This document shows positions 44,878-53,922 of a stretch of DNA of 64,000 nucleotides, piece by piece. The stretch covers positions 62,001 to 126,000 of the forward strand of contig NZ_QYYD01000003.1 of the NCBI RefSeq assembly GCF_003591005.1, written 5' to 3'. Position 1 is the stretch's first letter. Every line of letters starts with the position of its first letter. Both the position numbers and the translations under genes were made by a program. This DNA comes from Rhodopseudomonas palustris. GTDB taxonomy: Bacteria > Pseudomonadota > Alphaproteobacteria > Rhizobiales > Xanthobacteraceae. The notes below the pieces were generated by a model. The model saw only the letters and a list, made by a program, of their open reading frames with translations, was not told the DNA's origin and did no database searches.

Positions 44878-44893
44878 TGCATGGCTGCATGCA
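44878..44893. promoter_or_regulatory. inverted repeat, candidate IclR operator
   Basis: TGCATG-GCTG-CATGCA, a perfect 6-bp inverted repeat with a 4-base spacer, in the divergent region between the CaiB and TRAP genes. It ends 12 bases upstream of the predicted TRAP -35 box. Position and size fit a regulator such as the IclR protein encoded at 41490-42221. Confidence 0.5.
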
Positions 44894-44905
44894 TTGTCCA
44901 TTACG

Positions 44906-44935
44906 TTGACTAATAAATTCACCTGTATGTACGAT
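44906..44935 (+). promoter_or_regulatory. predicted sigma-70 promoter for the TRAP operon
   Basis: TTGACT (44906-44911) and TACGAT (44930-44935) with an 18-base spacer, about 65 bases before the start codon of the TRAP binding protein. The local sequence is AT-rich compared with its surroundings. Pattern evidence only. Confidence 0.5.
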
Positions 44936-45006
44936 TGAAACATCAAGAAGCGGCGCCAGCCGCAACGTCGCCCGTTCGCAGGGCGACGGCTCAGGGAGGA
45001 CATCGG

Positions 45007-46023
45007 ATGCGGAAGAGCATGGCTTTGGCGGCGGCATTGGCGCTGCCGGTGACGATTGTGTCGGCCCAGGCGGTCGAGCTCAAGGTCGCCGACTCGTTTC
45101 CGGCCGGGCACTACCTTGTTCGCCTGATGCTCAAGCCGTGGATGGACGACGTCACCAAGCGCACCAACGGCGCGGTGACCTTCAGCTATTATCCCAATCA
45201 GCAGATGGGCAAGGCGACCGACCTGCTGCGGCTGACGCAGTCCGGCGTGGTCGATATCGGCTACATCGCGCCGTCTTATGCGTCCGACAAGATGCCGCTG
45301 TCGGAAGTGGCGCAGCTGCCGGAATCCTTCACCACCAGCTGCCAGGGCACGCTGGCCTATTGGAAGAGCGCGCGCGAGGGCGTGCTCGCCAAGCAGGAAT
45401 ACGCGCCCAACAAGATCAAGCTGCTGATGGCGGTGGTGTTGCCGCCCTATCAGGTCTTCACCGTCAAGCAGAAGGTCGACTCGATGGAGGCGATCCAGGG
45501 TCTCAAGCTGCGCTCGACAGGCGGCGCGCAGGACTTGACACTGCGGGCGCTGGGATCCGTGCCGGTGCGCATGGCGGCGCCGGACGCCTATGAGTCGCTG
45601 GCGCGCGGCACCATGGACGGCGTGCTGTTCCCGGCCGACAGCATCGCGTCCTACGGCCTCGACAAGCTGGTCAAGCACGCCACCGACGGTGTCAGCTTCG
45701 GCTCGTTCATCGTCGCTTATTCGATCAGCGAGCGAGCCTGGAACAAGCTGCCGGCCGACGCCAAGAAGGCGATGGAAGAAGCCTCCGAGGCGATCGAGTC
45801 CAAGGTTTGTGCCGATGTCGACAAGGAGCAGCAGCAGACCCGCAAGCAGCTCACCGACGCCGGCGTCAGCTTCGAACCGATCCCCGACGCCGCCAAGGCG
45901 CAGATGAAGGACAAGCTCATGGGCGTCGCCAAGGAATGGGCGGCCGGCATCGACTCGCGCGGCAAGCCGGGCACCGAGGCGCTCCTGGAATTCCAGAAGC
46001 TGCTCGCCGACACCGGCAAGTAA
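45007..46023 (+). CDS. TRAP transporter substrate-binding protein, DctP family
   Basis: 338 aa from ATG 45007 with AGGGAGGA upstream. Signal peptide residues 1-22 (ending SAQA); periplasmic. DctP-family features: the WMDDVTKRTNGAVTFSYYPNQQMGKATDLL opening in two parts, GLKLRSTGG with the Arg that usually binds the substrate carboxylate, and MDGVLFPADSIASY. It delivers an organic acid to the DctQM permease encoded downstream. Confidence 0.92.
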   Translation: MRKSMALAAALALPVTIVSAQAVELKVADSFPAGHYLVRLMLKPWMDDVTKRTNGAVTFSYYPNQQMGKATDLLRLTQSGVVDIGYIAPSYASDKMPLSEVAQLPESFTTSCQGTLAYWKSAREGVLAKQEYAPNKIKLLMAVVLPPYQVFTVKQKVDSMEAIQGLKLRSTGGAQDLTLRALGSVPVRMAAPDAYESLARGTMDGVLFPADSIASYGLDKLVKHATDGVSFGSFIVAYSISERAWNKLPADAKKAMEEASEAIESKVCADVDKEQQQTRKQLTDAGVSFEPIPDAAKAQMKDKLMGVAKEWAAGIDSRGKPGTEALLEFQKLLADTGK

Positions 46024-46052
46024 TCATCCGCCCTAACAGTGGAGACCGCGTG

Positions 46053-46604
46053 ATGCAGCGAGCCAGTGCCACGCTTGCAGCGCTCGAACGGGCGCTGACG
46101 CTGATCGCCGTCAGCTTCATGTTCGTAATCATGATGCTGGTGGTGGCGGATGTGTTCATGCGCTACGTGCTGAATCGCCCGTTCTCCTTCACCTACGATC
46201 TCATCGGCCTGTATTTGATGGCCGGCGTGTTCTTCCTGACGCTGTCGGACGCGCTGCGCGAGCACGTCCATGTCGGCGTCGACATCCTGGTGCCGCGGTT
46301 CTCGCCCGCGGGGCGGCGACTCGCCGAGATCGTCACCGCGCTCACCGGCCTGTTCGTGTTCGCACTGCTGTGCAAGGTCGGGTTCGACCGCGCGCTCGAT
46401 AATTTCGAGCAGAACGACGTGCTGTCCGGCGCGATCCCGTGGCCGACCTGGATCTCGGCGGCGTTGGTGCCGTTCGGCTGCGGCGTGCTGGTGCTGCGGC
46501 TGCTGCTGATGCTGGCCGGCCACGCGGCGAGCCTCGTCACCGGCCGCGATCTCTATCCGCTGCCGCCCCTGGTCGGGGTCGGCGAAGCCAAATCCTTCGA
46601 ATAG
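46053..46604 (+). CDS. TRAP transporter small permease, DctQ family
   Basis: 183 aa, four transmembrane helices, with the family motif VVADVFMRYVLNRPFSFTYDL and LREHVHVGVDIL. GGAGA lies seven bases before ATG 46053. Forms the membrane complex with DctM, encoded 11 bases downstream. Confidence 0.92.
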   Translation: MQRASATLAALERALTLIAVSFMFVIMMLVVADVFMRYVLNRPFSFTYDLIGLYLMAGVFFLTLSDALREHVHVGVDILVPRFSPAGRRLAEIVTALTGLFVFALLCKVGFDRALDNFEQNDVLSGAIPWPTWISAALVPFGCGVLVLRLLLMLAGHAASLVTGRDLYPLPPLVGVGEAKSFE

Positions 46605-46615
46605 CGGCACCTGAC

Positions 46616-47905
46616 ATGACAACCTTGATCGTTCTCGGCCTGCTGTTCGTCCTGCTCGCGATCGGCACGCCGGTCGGCTTTGCGATGGCGTTCTCCGGCT
46701 CGGTCGGCCTGCTAATGGTCGGCGGCACCGGCACGCTGTTCGGCATTCTGGAGACCGCGCCGTTGTCGACGGTGTCGTCCTACGAACTGATCACCATCCC
46801 GATGTTTCTGCTGATGGCCGAACTGGTGCTGCTGTCCGGCGTTGCCGATGCGCTGTTCAAGACCGCCTCGGCCTGGGTTGGGCGCATTCCCGGCGGCCTC
46901 GGCATGGCGACCGCGCTCGCCGGCGCCGGCTTCGGCGCGATCTGCGGCACCAGCACGGCGTCAGCCGCAACACTGTCGTCGACCAGCCTGCCGGCAATGA
47001 TCAAGCAGGGCTACGAGCCGAAGATGGCGGCCGGCGTGGTGGCAATCTCCGGCACGCTGGCGATGCTGATCCCGCCGAGCGTGGCGCTGGTGATCTTCGG
47101 CCTGCTCGCCGAAGTGAACATCGGCCAATTGCTGATCGGCGGCATCATTCCGGCTGCGCTGGTCACTGCGACCATCATGGCGACGATCTACGTGCTGGTC
47201 TGGCTCGATCCGTCGCGGGCGCCGCGCGTCGAATCGGTGCCGTGGCGCGAGCGATTTCTCCTGCTGTGGCAGATCGGGCCGATGCTGGCGCTGTTCGGGC
47301 TGGTCACCGGCACCATCTATCTCGGCGTCGCCACCCCGACCGAAGCCTCGGCGCTCGGCGCCGCCGGCGCGCTGGTGCTGGCGTTCGCCAAGCGCAAGGT
47401 AACGCCGCGGACGCTGTACAAGGCGCTGCTCAGCGCCAGCTACGGCACCTGCATGATCGTCACCATTCTGGTCGGTGCCTCGATCTTCGGATACTTCTTC
47501 ACCCTCACCCACGTCACCCAGGACCTGGTCGCCTGGGTCGGCTCGCTGGAAACGTCGCGCTGGGTGATCATCGTGCTGATCCTGTGCGGCTATATCGTGC
47601 TCGGCTCGTTCATGGACCAGATCGCCATTCTGGTGCTGACGGTGCCGATCGTGATGCCGTTGATCAAGTCGCTCGGCTTCGATCCGATCTGGTTCGGCGT
47701 GATCAAGATCGTCACCGCCGAAGTCGGCATGATCACGCCGCCGGTCGGCCTGAACTGCTTCATCGTCGCGCGCTATGCCAAGCGGCCGGTCGCCGAAGTC
47801 TTCCACGGCACCTTCCCGCACTTCATCGCGCATCTGCTCGCGATCGCCGTGATGGTGGCGTTCCCCAGCATCATCCTGTGGCTGCCGTCGCAGATGGCGC
47901 CTTAG
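46616..47905 (+). CDS. TRAP transporter large permease, DctM family
   Basis: 429 aa with about twelve hydrophobic segments. Signature stretches: LFVLLAIGTPVGFAMAFSG, GAGFGAICGTSTASAATLSS, IPPSVALVIFGLLAEVNIGQL and MITPPVGLNCFIVARYA. Ion-coupled import of the substrate bound by the DctP-type protein. Start ATG 46616; the earlier open frame lies over dctQ. Confidence 0.94.
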   Translation: MTTLIVLGLLFVLLAIGTPVGFAMAFSGSVGLLMVGGTGTLFGILETAPLSTVSSYELITIPMFLLMAELVLLSGVADALFKTASAWVGRIPGGLGMATALAGAGFGAICGTSTASAATLSSTSLPAMIKQGYEPKMAAGVVAISGTLAMLIPPSVALVIFGLLAEVNIGQLLIGGIIPAALVTATIMATIYVLVWLDPSRAPRVESVPWRERFLLLWQIGPMLALFGLVTGTIYLGVATPTEASALGAAGALVLAFAKRKVTPRTLYKALLSASYGTCMIVTILVGASIFGYFFTLTHVTQDLVAWVGSLETSRWVIIVLILCGYIVLGSFMDQIAILVLTVPIVMPLIKSLGFDPIWFGVIKIVTAEVGMITPPVGLNCFIVARYAKRPVAEVFHGTFPHFIAHLLAIAVMVAFPSIILWLPSQMAP

Positions 47906-47957
47906 CGCCGCTGCGTCGTCCGCCGATCTTTTCAGCAACAAACACAAAGAGCCAGCC

Positions 47958-49124
47958 ATGGACTTCGCCCTCACCGATCAGCAGCAAGCCATCCGCGACG
48001 CCATCGCCAAGATCTGCGAAGGATTCGACGACGCCTATTGGCTGAAGAAGGATCGCGAGGGCGGCTTCCCGCACGACTTCCACAAGGCGCTGGCCGACGC
48101 CGGCTGGCTCGGCATCTGCGTGCCGGAAGCCTATGGCGGCTCCGGCCTCGGCATCACCGAGGCGGCCATCATGATGCGCACGATCTCGGAGTCCGGCGCC
48201 GGCATGTCGGGTGCCTCGGCGGTGCATATCAACGTGTTCGGCCTCAATCCGGTGGTGGTGTTCGGCACCGAGGAGCAGCGCATGCGCATGCTGCCGCCGA
48301 TGGTCGAAGGCCGCGAAAAGGCGTGCTTCGCTGTGACCGAGCCGAACACCGGCCTCAACACCACGCAGCTCAAGACCCGCGCGGTGAAGAAAGGCGACCG
48401 CTACATCGTCAACGGCCAGAAGGTGTGGATCTCGACCGCGCAGGTCGCGCACAAGATCCTGCTGCTGGCGCGCACGACGCCGCTCGATGAGGTGAAGTCG
48501 CCGACCCACGGCCTCAGCCTGTTCTACACCGATTTCGATCGCACCAAGATCAAGGTGCACGAGATCGAGAAGATGGGCCGCAAGATCGTCGACTCCAACG
48601 AGCTGTTCTTCGAGGATTTCGAGATCCCGGAGGAAGATCGCATCGGCGAGGAAGGCAAGGGCTTTCAGTATATCCTCGAGGGCATGAACCCCGAGCGCGT
48701 GCTGATCGCCGCCGAGGCGGTCGGCCTCGGCCAATGCGCGCTGTCGCGCGCCACCGAGTATGCCAAGAGCCGGATCGTGTTCAACCGCCCGATCGGCCAG
48801 AACCAGGCGATCCAGCATCCGCTGGCGAAGAACTGGGTCGAGCTCGAAGCGGCGTGGCTGATGGTGATGTCGGCGGCGTGGCAATACGACAACGGCATGC
48901 CGTGCGGGGCCGCCGCGAACGCGGCGAAGTACCTCGCCGGCGAAGCCGGCTACCAGGCCTGCGAGCAGGCGGTGATGACCCATGGCGGCTTCGGCTACGC
49001 CAAAGAGTATCACGTCGAGCGCTACCTGCGCGAAGTGCTGATCCCGCGCATCGCGCCGGTCAGCCCGCAGCTCGCGCTCAGCTTCATCGCCGAGAAGGTG
49101 CTCGGCCTGGCGAAGTCGTACTGA
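47958..49124 (+). CDS. acyl-CoA dehydrogenase
   Basis: 388 aa, FAD enzyme. Flavin-contact segment CFAVTEPNTGLNTTQ and KVWISTAQVAHKIL, substrate segment GMNPERVLIAAEAVGLG, and the C-terminal GGFGYAKEYHVERYLRE with the Glu expected as the catalytic base. Same strand as the TRAP genes, 52 bases after dctM. In a C5-diacid pathway it could oxidise methylsuccinyl-CoA to mesaconyl-CoA, but this is inferred from context only; a branched or aryl acyl-CoA is equally possible. Confidence 0.88.
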   Translation: MDFALTDQQQAIRDAIAKICEGFDDAYWLKKDREGGFPHDFHKALADAGWLGICVPEAYGGSGLGITEAAIMMRTISESGAGMSGASAVHINVFGLNPVVVFGTEEQRMRMLPPMVEGREKACFAVTEPNTGLNTTQLKTRAVKKGDRYIVNGQKVWISTAQVAHKILLLARTTPLDEVKSPTHGLSLFYTDFDRTKIKVHEIEKMGRKIVDSNELFFEDFEIPEEDRIGEEGKGFQYILEGMNPERVLIAAEAVGLGQCALSRATEYAKSRIVFNRPIGQNQAIQHPLAKNWVELEAAWLMVMSAAWQYDNGMPCGAAANAAKYLAGEAGYQACEQAVMTHGGFGYAKEYHVERYLREVLIPRIAPVSPQLALSFIAEKVLGLAKSY

Positions 49125-49147
49125 TCGTAGGCTGCGGCGCGCCGCCG

Positions 49148-50383
49148 ATGTCCGCCACAAGCACGCTCGACTTTGACGGCCTGATCCGGGCCGGTGATCT
49201 CGTGGTTTGCGGCCAGGCCACCGCCGAGCCGCTGACGCTCACCGAAGCGCTGATGGCGCAGGCGGCAACTCTGCCGCCGTTCCGGCTGATGCTGGGGCCG
49301 GTGTTCTCGGAAACGTTCGCGCCGCCGCCGCCGAACGTCTCCTTCGTCAGTTACGGCGTGATCGGCAACGCGCGCAAGCTGGCACGTGCCGGCCGGCTCG
49401 ACGTCATCCCGAGCAACTACTCGGCGTTCTGCGCCGATTTTGCCACCGGACGCCACCGCGCAGATGTGGTGCTGGTCCAGCTCGCGGAAGCGGCTGATGG
49501 CCAACTCAGCGCCGGCCTGTCGTGCGACTATGTGATCGACGCGGCGCGCCGGGCCCGCTTGGTGATCGCCGAGATCAACCCGGACGCGCCGTTCACCTAT
49601 GGGGCCGAGTGGCCTGACGACATCGCGATCCACCACCGCGTCGCCGCGCGGCGCAAGCCGCTGGAGTTGCCGTCCGGCGCGGTCGATGACGTATCGCGCA
49701 GGATTGCCGCCCACGCGGCCGGGCTGATCGCCGACGGCGCGACGCTGCAGTTCGGCGTCGGCAAGATTCCCGATGCGATCCTGTCGTCGCTGACGCATGC
49801 CCGCGACCTCGGCATCCATTCCGGGCTGATCAACGACGCGGTGGTCGACCTGATCGAGCGCGGCGTCGTCACCAACGCCCGCAAGGGCATCGATCCCGGC
49901 ATTACGATTACCAATCAGCTGATCGGCACCCAGCGGCTGTACGGCTACGCGCATCAAAACAAAGCGGTGCTGATGCGGCCGGCCGCTTACACGCATGATC
50001 ACGGCGTGCTGCGGCGGATCAGCAAGCTCACCGCGATCAATTCGGCGCTGCAGGTCGGGCTGGACGGCAGCGTCAATGCCGAGACGCTGAACGGCGTCGC
50101 GATCGGCGCGATCGGCGGCCAGCTCGATTTCGTCCGCGGCGCCAATGCCTCGCCGGGCGGTCGCGCGATCATCGCGCTGCCGGCGTGCGGCCCGGACGGC
50201 TTCAGCCGCATCGTCGCGCAGGTCGACACGGTGACAACGCCGCGCGCCGATGTCGACGCCATCGTCACCGAATGGGGCGTCGCCGAACTGCGCGGCTGCG
50301 GCCTCGCCGAGCGCGCAAGGCGGATGATCGCGGTCGCGGCGCCGCAGCATCGCGACCGGCTGGCCGAGCAGGCCCGGATCTAA
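49148..50383 (+). CDS. acetyl-CoA hydrolase/transferase family CoA-transferase
   Basis: 411 aa. Class I CoA-transferase with two similar domains: an N-terminal MLGPVFSETF region, LVIAEINPDAPFTYG, the nucleotide-like loop LQFGVGKIPDAIL, LGIHSGLINDAVVDLIERG, and a late VRGANASPGGRAIIALPA. The group includes 4-hydroxybutyrate and itaconate CoA-transferases (RipA-like). ATG 49148 lies 23 bases after the acyl-CoA dehydrogenase stop. It is the activating step expected for the acid imported by the TRAP system. Confidence 0.85.
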   Translation: MSATSTLDFDGLIRAGDLVVCGQATAEPLTLTEALMAQAATLPPFRLMLGPVFSETFAPPPPNVSFVSYGVIGNARKLARAGRLDVIPSNYSAFCADFATGRHRADVVLVQLAEAADGQLSAGLSCDYVIDAARRARLVIAEINPDAPFTYGAEWPDDIAIHHRVAARRKPLELPSGAVDDVSRRIAAHAAGLIADGATLQFGVGKIPDAILSSLTHARDLGIHSGLINDAVVDLIERGVVTNARKGIDPGITITNQLIGTQRLYGYAHQNKAVLMRPAAYTHDHGVLRRISKLTAINSALQVGLDGSVNAETLNGVAIGAIGGQLDFVRGANASPGGRAIIALPACGPDGFSRIVAQVDTVTTPRADVDAIVTEWGVAELRGCGLAERARRMIAVAAPQHRDRLAEQARI

Positions 50384-50433
50384 ATCCAGTCTCTCCGAGT
50401 AGCAGCAGGGTCATCGAACGGCGCAGCCACCGT

Positions 50434-51156
50434 TCAGGGCCGCAGGTCCATCTCGATGCGGACGAAATCGCCGCGGTAAGTCACTTCGGCCAGATAGATC
50501 ACGGTGCCGTCGGCGCTCGTGAAAACGCGCCGCACCTCGGCGACAGGCGAATTCAGCGGCACGTGGAGCAGGCGCGCGACGTCGACGTCGGCGGTGCCGA
50601 TCGTCAGGGTCTGGCGGGCGCGCACGATCTTGGGCTGCTTCAACTCGGCGAGAATCGGGATCACGGTCTCGCTGCGAAACCGTTTGGGCGAACGGCGGAA
50701 GACCGACTCGTCGAGATAGATCGAGATCACGCAATAGGGCTGTGCGGCGCGCGAATGCACCCGCCGCATGAAAACGTACTTGGCGGCGGCCTTGCCATCT
50801 TCCGGCAACAGCGGTGCGACGCTGCGGCTCTCGGAGATGGTGATGATCTCCGGCGACGTGTCGCGATACATCTCGGCGAGGTCGGCGAACGTGGTTTCGA
50901 CCCGCAGCCAGCGGTCTTGCCTGGCGCCGCCGGTGACAAACGTGCCGCGGCCCTGCTGGGCTTCCAGCGCGCCGTCGCGCGCCAGCAACTCGACCGCCTG
51001 GCGGATTGTAACGCGCGACACGCCGAATTCGGCGGCGAGCTGTTCGTTGGCGGGCAGGCGAAATCCGGTCGGCCACTGGCCGCGCGCGATCCGGCGACGG
51101 AAGATATCGGCGATCTGCGCGTATTTCGGCACGTGGCTATCCGAATCCAGATCCAT
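50434..51156 (-). CDS. GntR-family regulator with UTRA domain (HutC type)
   Basis: 240 aa. N-terminal winged helix: YAQIADIFRRRIARGQW, LPANEQLAAEFGVSRVTIRQ, GRGTFV. The C-terminal UTRA ligand domain includes VRRVFTSADGTVIYLAEVTYRGD. Start ATG 51156 (MDLDSDSHVPKYAQ), eight bases after the GMC oxidoreductase stop; the longer open frame overlaps that gene. Last gene of the minus-strand run enolase - GMC - GntR, so it likely represses the run and the divergent transporter. Confidence 0.9.
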   Translation of the reverse strand: MDLDSDSHVPKYAQIADIFRRRIARGQWPTGFRLPANEQLAAEFGVSRVTIRQAVELLARDGALEAQQGRGTFVTGGARQDRWLRVETTFADLAEMYRDTSPEIITISESRSVAPLLPEDGKAAAKYVFMRRVHSRAAQPYCVISIYLDESVFRRSPKRFRSETVIPILAELKQPKIVRARQTLTIGTADVDVARLLHVPLNSPVAEVRRVFTSADGTVIYLAEVTYRGDFVRIEMDLRP

Positions 51157-51164
51157 CGCGCGCC

Positions 51165-52757
51165 CTATCCTGGCTTGATCAACGCCGCGCCGTGTTCTCC
51201 GATCATCAGGCTGGTCGCGTTGGTGTTGGCCGATGTGATCTGCGGCATCACCGACGCGTCGATCACGCGCAGCCGTTCGACGCCGCGCACCCGCAGCTGC
51301 GGATCGAGCACGGCTTGCGCGTCGCTGCCCATCCGGCAGGTGCCGACGCAGTGAAACACGGTGCCCCCAGTGTTGCGGGCGAACTCCCACAGCGCCGCAC
51401 GGCTATTCGCCGCTGCGCCGGGCACGACTTCGAGGTCCCAAAGGTTGCTGAACGACGGTTGGCGGAAGATGTCGCGCAGCATCTCGAGCCCCGCCACGAT
51501 GGTCTTGCGGTCGATCTCCTCGGCGAAGTAGTTCGGCACGATGCGCGGTTGCTCGAACGGATCGGTTGAGCGGATCGCCAGATGCCCGCGCGAGCGCGCG
51601 TGGGCCTGCCACACCGACGCGGTGAAGCCAGAATAGCGGTGCAGCGGCGTGCCGGGCTTGTCGACCGACAGCGGCATGACGTTGAACTGCACGTCGGGGC
51701 GGCCGTCCTGCGCGTATTCGGTACACGCGGCGCCGCCGACCTGACCGGCGCCGACGGTCAGCGGCCCACGGCCGCTGGTCAGCCACTGCCAGCCCATCCG
51801 CGTCAGTTCGACCGGATTGCGGACGTGGTCGTTCAGCGACCATTTCTGATTGAGGCGTACGATCAGCCGCGCCTGATAGTGATCCTGGAGATTGGCGCCG
51901 ACCTCCGGCGCATCGGCGATCACCGGGATGCCGAGGCTGCGAAGCAAGTCGGCCGGGCCGATGCCGGACAGTTGCAGCAATTGCGGCGATTGCAGCGCGC
52001 CGGCCGACAGCACCACTTCGCGCGCGGCACGGGCGCGATGCACCTGGCCGCCAGCGATCCATTCGACGCCGGTGGCGGTCGTGCCGTCGAACGTCACCTT
52101 GCTGGCCTGCGCACGGGTGATGACGGTGAGGTTCGGCCGGTCCATGATCGGGCGCAGGAATGCCGAGGCTGCACTGGTGCGCCAATGGCGGCCGATGCCG
52201 AGCTGATAGCTGCCGACCCCGTAGGTCGTCTCCGCATTGAAATCCGGATTGCGCGGCAGGCCGAATTCGACGGCGGCCTCGACCCAGGCGGCGGAGGCCG
52301 GATTGTCGTTGCGCAAATCCGACACTTCGAACTCGCCGAGCGCGCCGTGATACTGGCTTTCGCCGCCGCGATAGCGCTCGGTGCGGCGGAAATGCGGCAG
52401 CACGTCGCGATACGACCAGCCGGTCGCGCCGAGCCGCTCCCAGTCGTCGAAGTCCTGATGCTGGCCGCGGATGAAGATCAGCCCGTTGATCGAGGAGGAG
52501 CCGCCGAGGACGCGGCCGCGCGGCCAGACGATGGCGCGGCCGCCGGTGCCCTCGCTCGGTTCGGTGGTGAACAGCCGGGCGAAGCGCTCGTCATAAATCG
52601 CCCGATAATAGCCGACCGGAATCTTGAGCCAGAAGTTACGGTCCGGGCCCCCGGCTTCAAGCAGCAGCACGCGGCAGGCCGGATCGGCCGAGAGCCGATT
52701 GGCGACTACACAGCCGGCCGATCCGGCGCCTACGATGATGTAGTCGTAGTCCGTCAT
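51165..52757 (-). CDS. GMC-family FAD oxidoreductase (choline-dehydrogenase-like)
   Basis: 530 aa from ATG 52757; an alternative ATG at 52775 would add six residues and overlap the enolase gene. FAD fold DYIIVGAGSAGCVVANRLS, GMC signature 1 WPRGRVLGGSSSINGL, signature 2 VVLSAGALQSPQLLQLSGIG in two parts, and the active-site His region TVFHCVGTCRMG plus the C-terminal ASVMPQITSANTNATS. It oxidises an alcohol; the substrate is unknown. Two bases separate it from the enolase-superfamily gene, so the two are likely one pathway. Confidence 0.88.
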   Translation of the reverse strand: MTDYDYIIVGAGSAGCVVANRLSADPACRVLLLEAGGPDRNFWLKIPVGYYRAIYDERFARLFTTEPSEGTGGRAIVWPRGRVLGGSSSINGLIFIRGQHQDFDDWERLGATGWSYRDVLPHFRRTERYRGGESQYHGALGEFEVSDLRNDNPASAAWVEAAVEFGLPRNPDFNAETTYGVGSYQLGIGRHWRTSAASAFLRPIMDRPNLTVITRAQASKVTFDGTTATGVEWIAGGQVHRARAAREVVLSAGALQSPQLLQLSGIGPADLLRSLGIPVIADAPEVGANLQDHYQARLIVRLNQKWSLNDHVRNPVELTRMGWQWLTSGRGPLTVGAGQVGGAACTEYAQDGRPDVQFNVMPLSVDKPGTPLHRYSGFTASVWQAHARSRGHLAIRSTDPFEQPRIVPNYFAEEIDRKTIVAGLEMLRDIFRQPSFSNLWDLEVVPGAAANSRAALWEFARNTGGTVFHCVGTCRMGSDAQAVLDPQLRVRGVERLRVIDASVMPQITSANTNATSLMIGEHGAALIKPG

Positions 52758-52759
52758 GG

Positions 52760-53884
52760 TCACGCCGTCCGCCATTGCGCGATCGCCGCGACGTCGGGCT
52801 CGAACCCCAGCCCCGGCGCTTCACCGAGCTCTATCCAGCCGTCGCGCACCGCGGCGACAGGGCCACAGAACTGATCGCGTAGGGGATTGTCGTTGCAATC
52901 GACCTCAAGCAGTCCGTTGCCACCGATGCCGGCGAGGAGATGAGCGGAGGCGAGCAGGCCGATGCCGCCGCCGAGATAATGCGGGCAGAACCGCTTGCCG
53001 GCGCCGCGGATCGCGCGGGCGATGCCGGCGCACAGCGACAGGCCGCCCCATTTGGCGATGTCCGGCTGGATCAAGCGGAGCACATCGCCGCCGATTGCCG
53101 CGTCAAAGCCGTCGCGGCTGGTGATGTTCTCGCCCGCCGCCAGCGGCACAGCGATTCCGTCCCGCAGCCGCTGCCAGTCGGCAAGCGGCCGGTCGGCGCG
53201 GATCGGTTCTTCGAGCCAGGCGAGATCGAAGGCGGCAAGGCGCGGTGTCATGGCCAATGCCTGATCGACCGACCAAGCCTGGTTGGCGTCCGCAGCGAGC
53301 GAGCCGTCACCGATCAGTCCGCGCAACGCCGCAAGGTTGGCGCTATCGACGTCGGCGCCGAAGCCGACCTTGAGCTTCAACGCCCGGTAGCCGCGCTGCA
53401 ACGCGGCCTCGGCCATCGCTGCGGTGCCGGTCGGGTTGATGCCGCTGGCATATACCTGGATACGCGGCGAAGCGCCGCCCAGCAGCCGCCACAGCGGCGT
53501 GTTGCGGCGGCGCGCGAACAGATCCCATACGGCGAGGTCGATGCCCGCAATTGCTTGCGCGAACGGCCCGGCTTCGCCGGATTGCAGCGCCAGCACGGCC
53601 GTAGCATTCGTTAGTTGTTCGAACAGCTCGGCCGGCGCGGACATGCGCTGGCCGACCACCAATGGCGCCAGGGTTTCGTTGATCAGCCGCGCGCGATGCT
53701 CGGCGCCCGGCGATGGAAAGTTGCACCACGCTTCGCCCCAGCCGACCGTGCCGTCGTGGTCCTCGACGCGGACGAATACGGCCGGCCGCGACGTCATACG
53801 GCCGAACGAGGTCACCACCGGCGTCGTCAGCGGATAGCGATAGGCGAATGCCTGCAGGCTGCGGATCGTGAAGGGCGTGGTCAT
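52760..53884 (-). CDS. enolase-superfamily enzyme (mandelate racemase / muconate lactonizing type)
   Basis: 374 aa from ATG 53884, with AAGG upstream; GTG 53902 is less likely. An N-terminal capping domain and a barrel with the catalytic Lys pair K170-x-K172 (ALKLKVGFG), metal ligands Asp199 (ADANQAW), Glu225 (WLEEP) and Glu252 (AAGENI), and Lys278 in QPDIAKWGG on the opposite face. Two Lys acid/bases point to the MLE subgroup: racemase, epimerase, dehydratase or cycloisomerase. Substrate unknown; probably the acid imported by the divergent ABC system. Confidence 0.87.
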   Translation of the reverse strand: MTTPFTIRSLQAFAYRYPLTTPVVTSFGRMTSRPAVFVRVEDHDGTVGWGEAWCNFPSPGAEHRARLINETLAPLVVGQRMSAPAELFEQLTNATAVLALQSGEAGPFAQAIAGIDLAVWDLFARRRNTPLWRLLGGASPRIQVYASGINPTGTAAMAEAALQRGYRALKLKVGFGADVDSANLAALRGLIGDGSLAADANQAWSVDQALAMTPRLAAFDLAWLEEPIRADRPLADWQRLRDGIAVPLAAGENITSRDGFDAAIGGDVLRLIQPDIAKWGGLSLCAGIARAIRGAGKRFCPHYLGGGIGLLASAHLLAGIGGNGLLEVDCNDNPLRDQFCGPVAAVRDGWIELGEAPGLGFEPDVAAIAQWRTA

Positions 53885-53922
53885 CTGAACCTTGCGGCGC
53901 ACGCGCGCTGCGCTCTTGTCTG

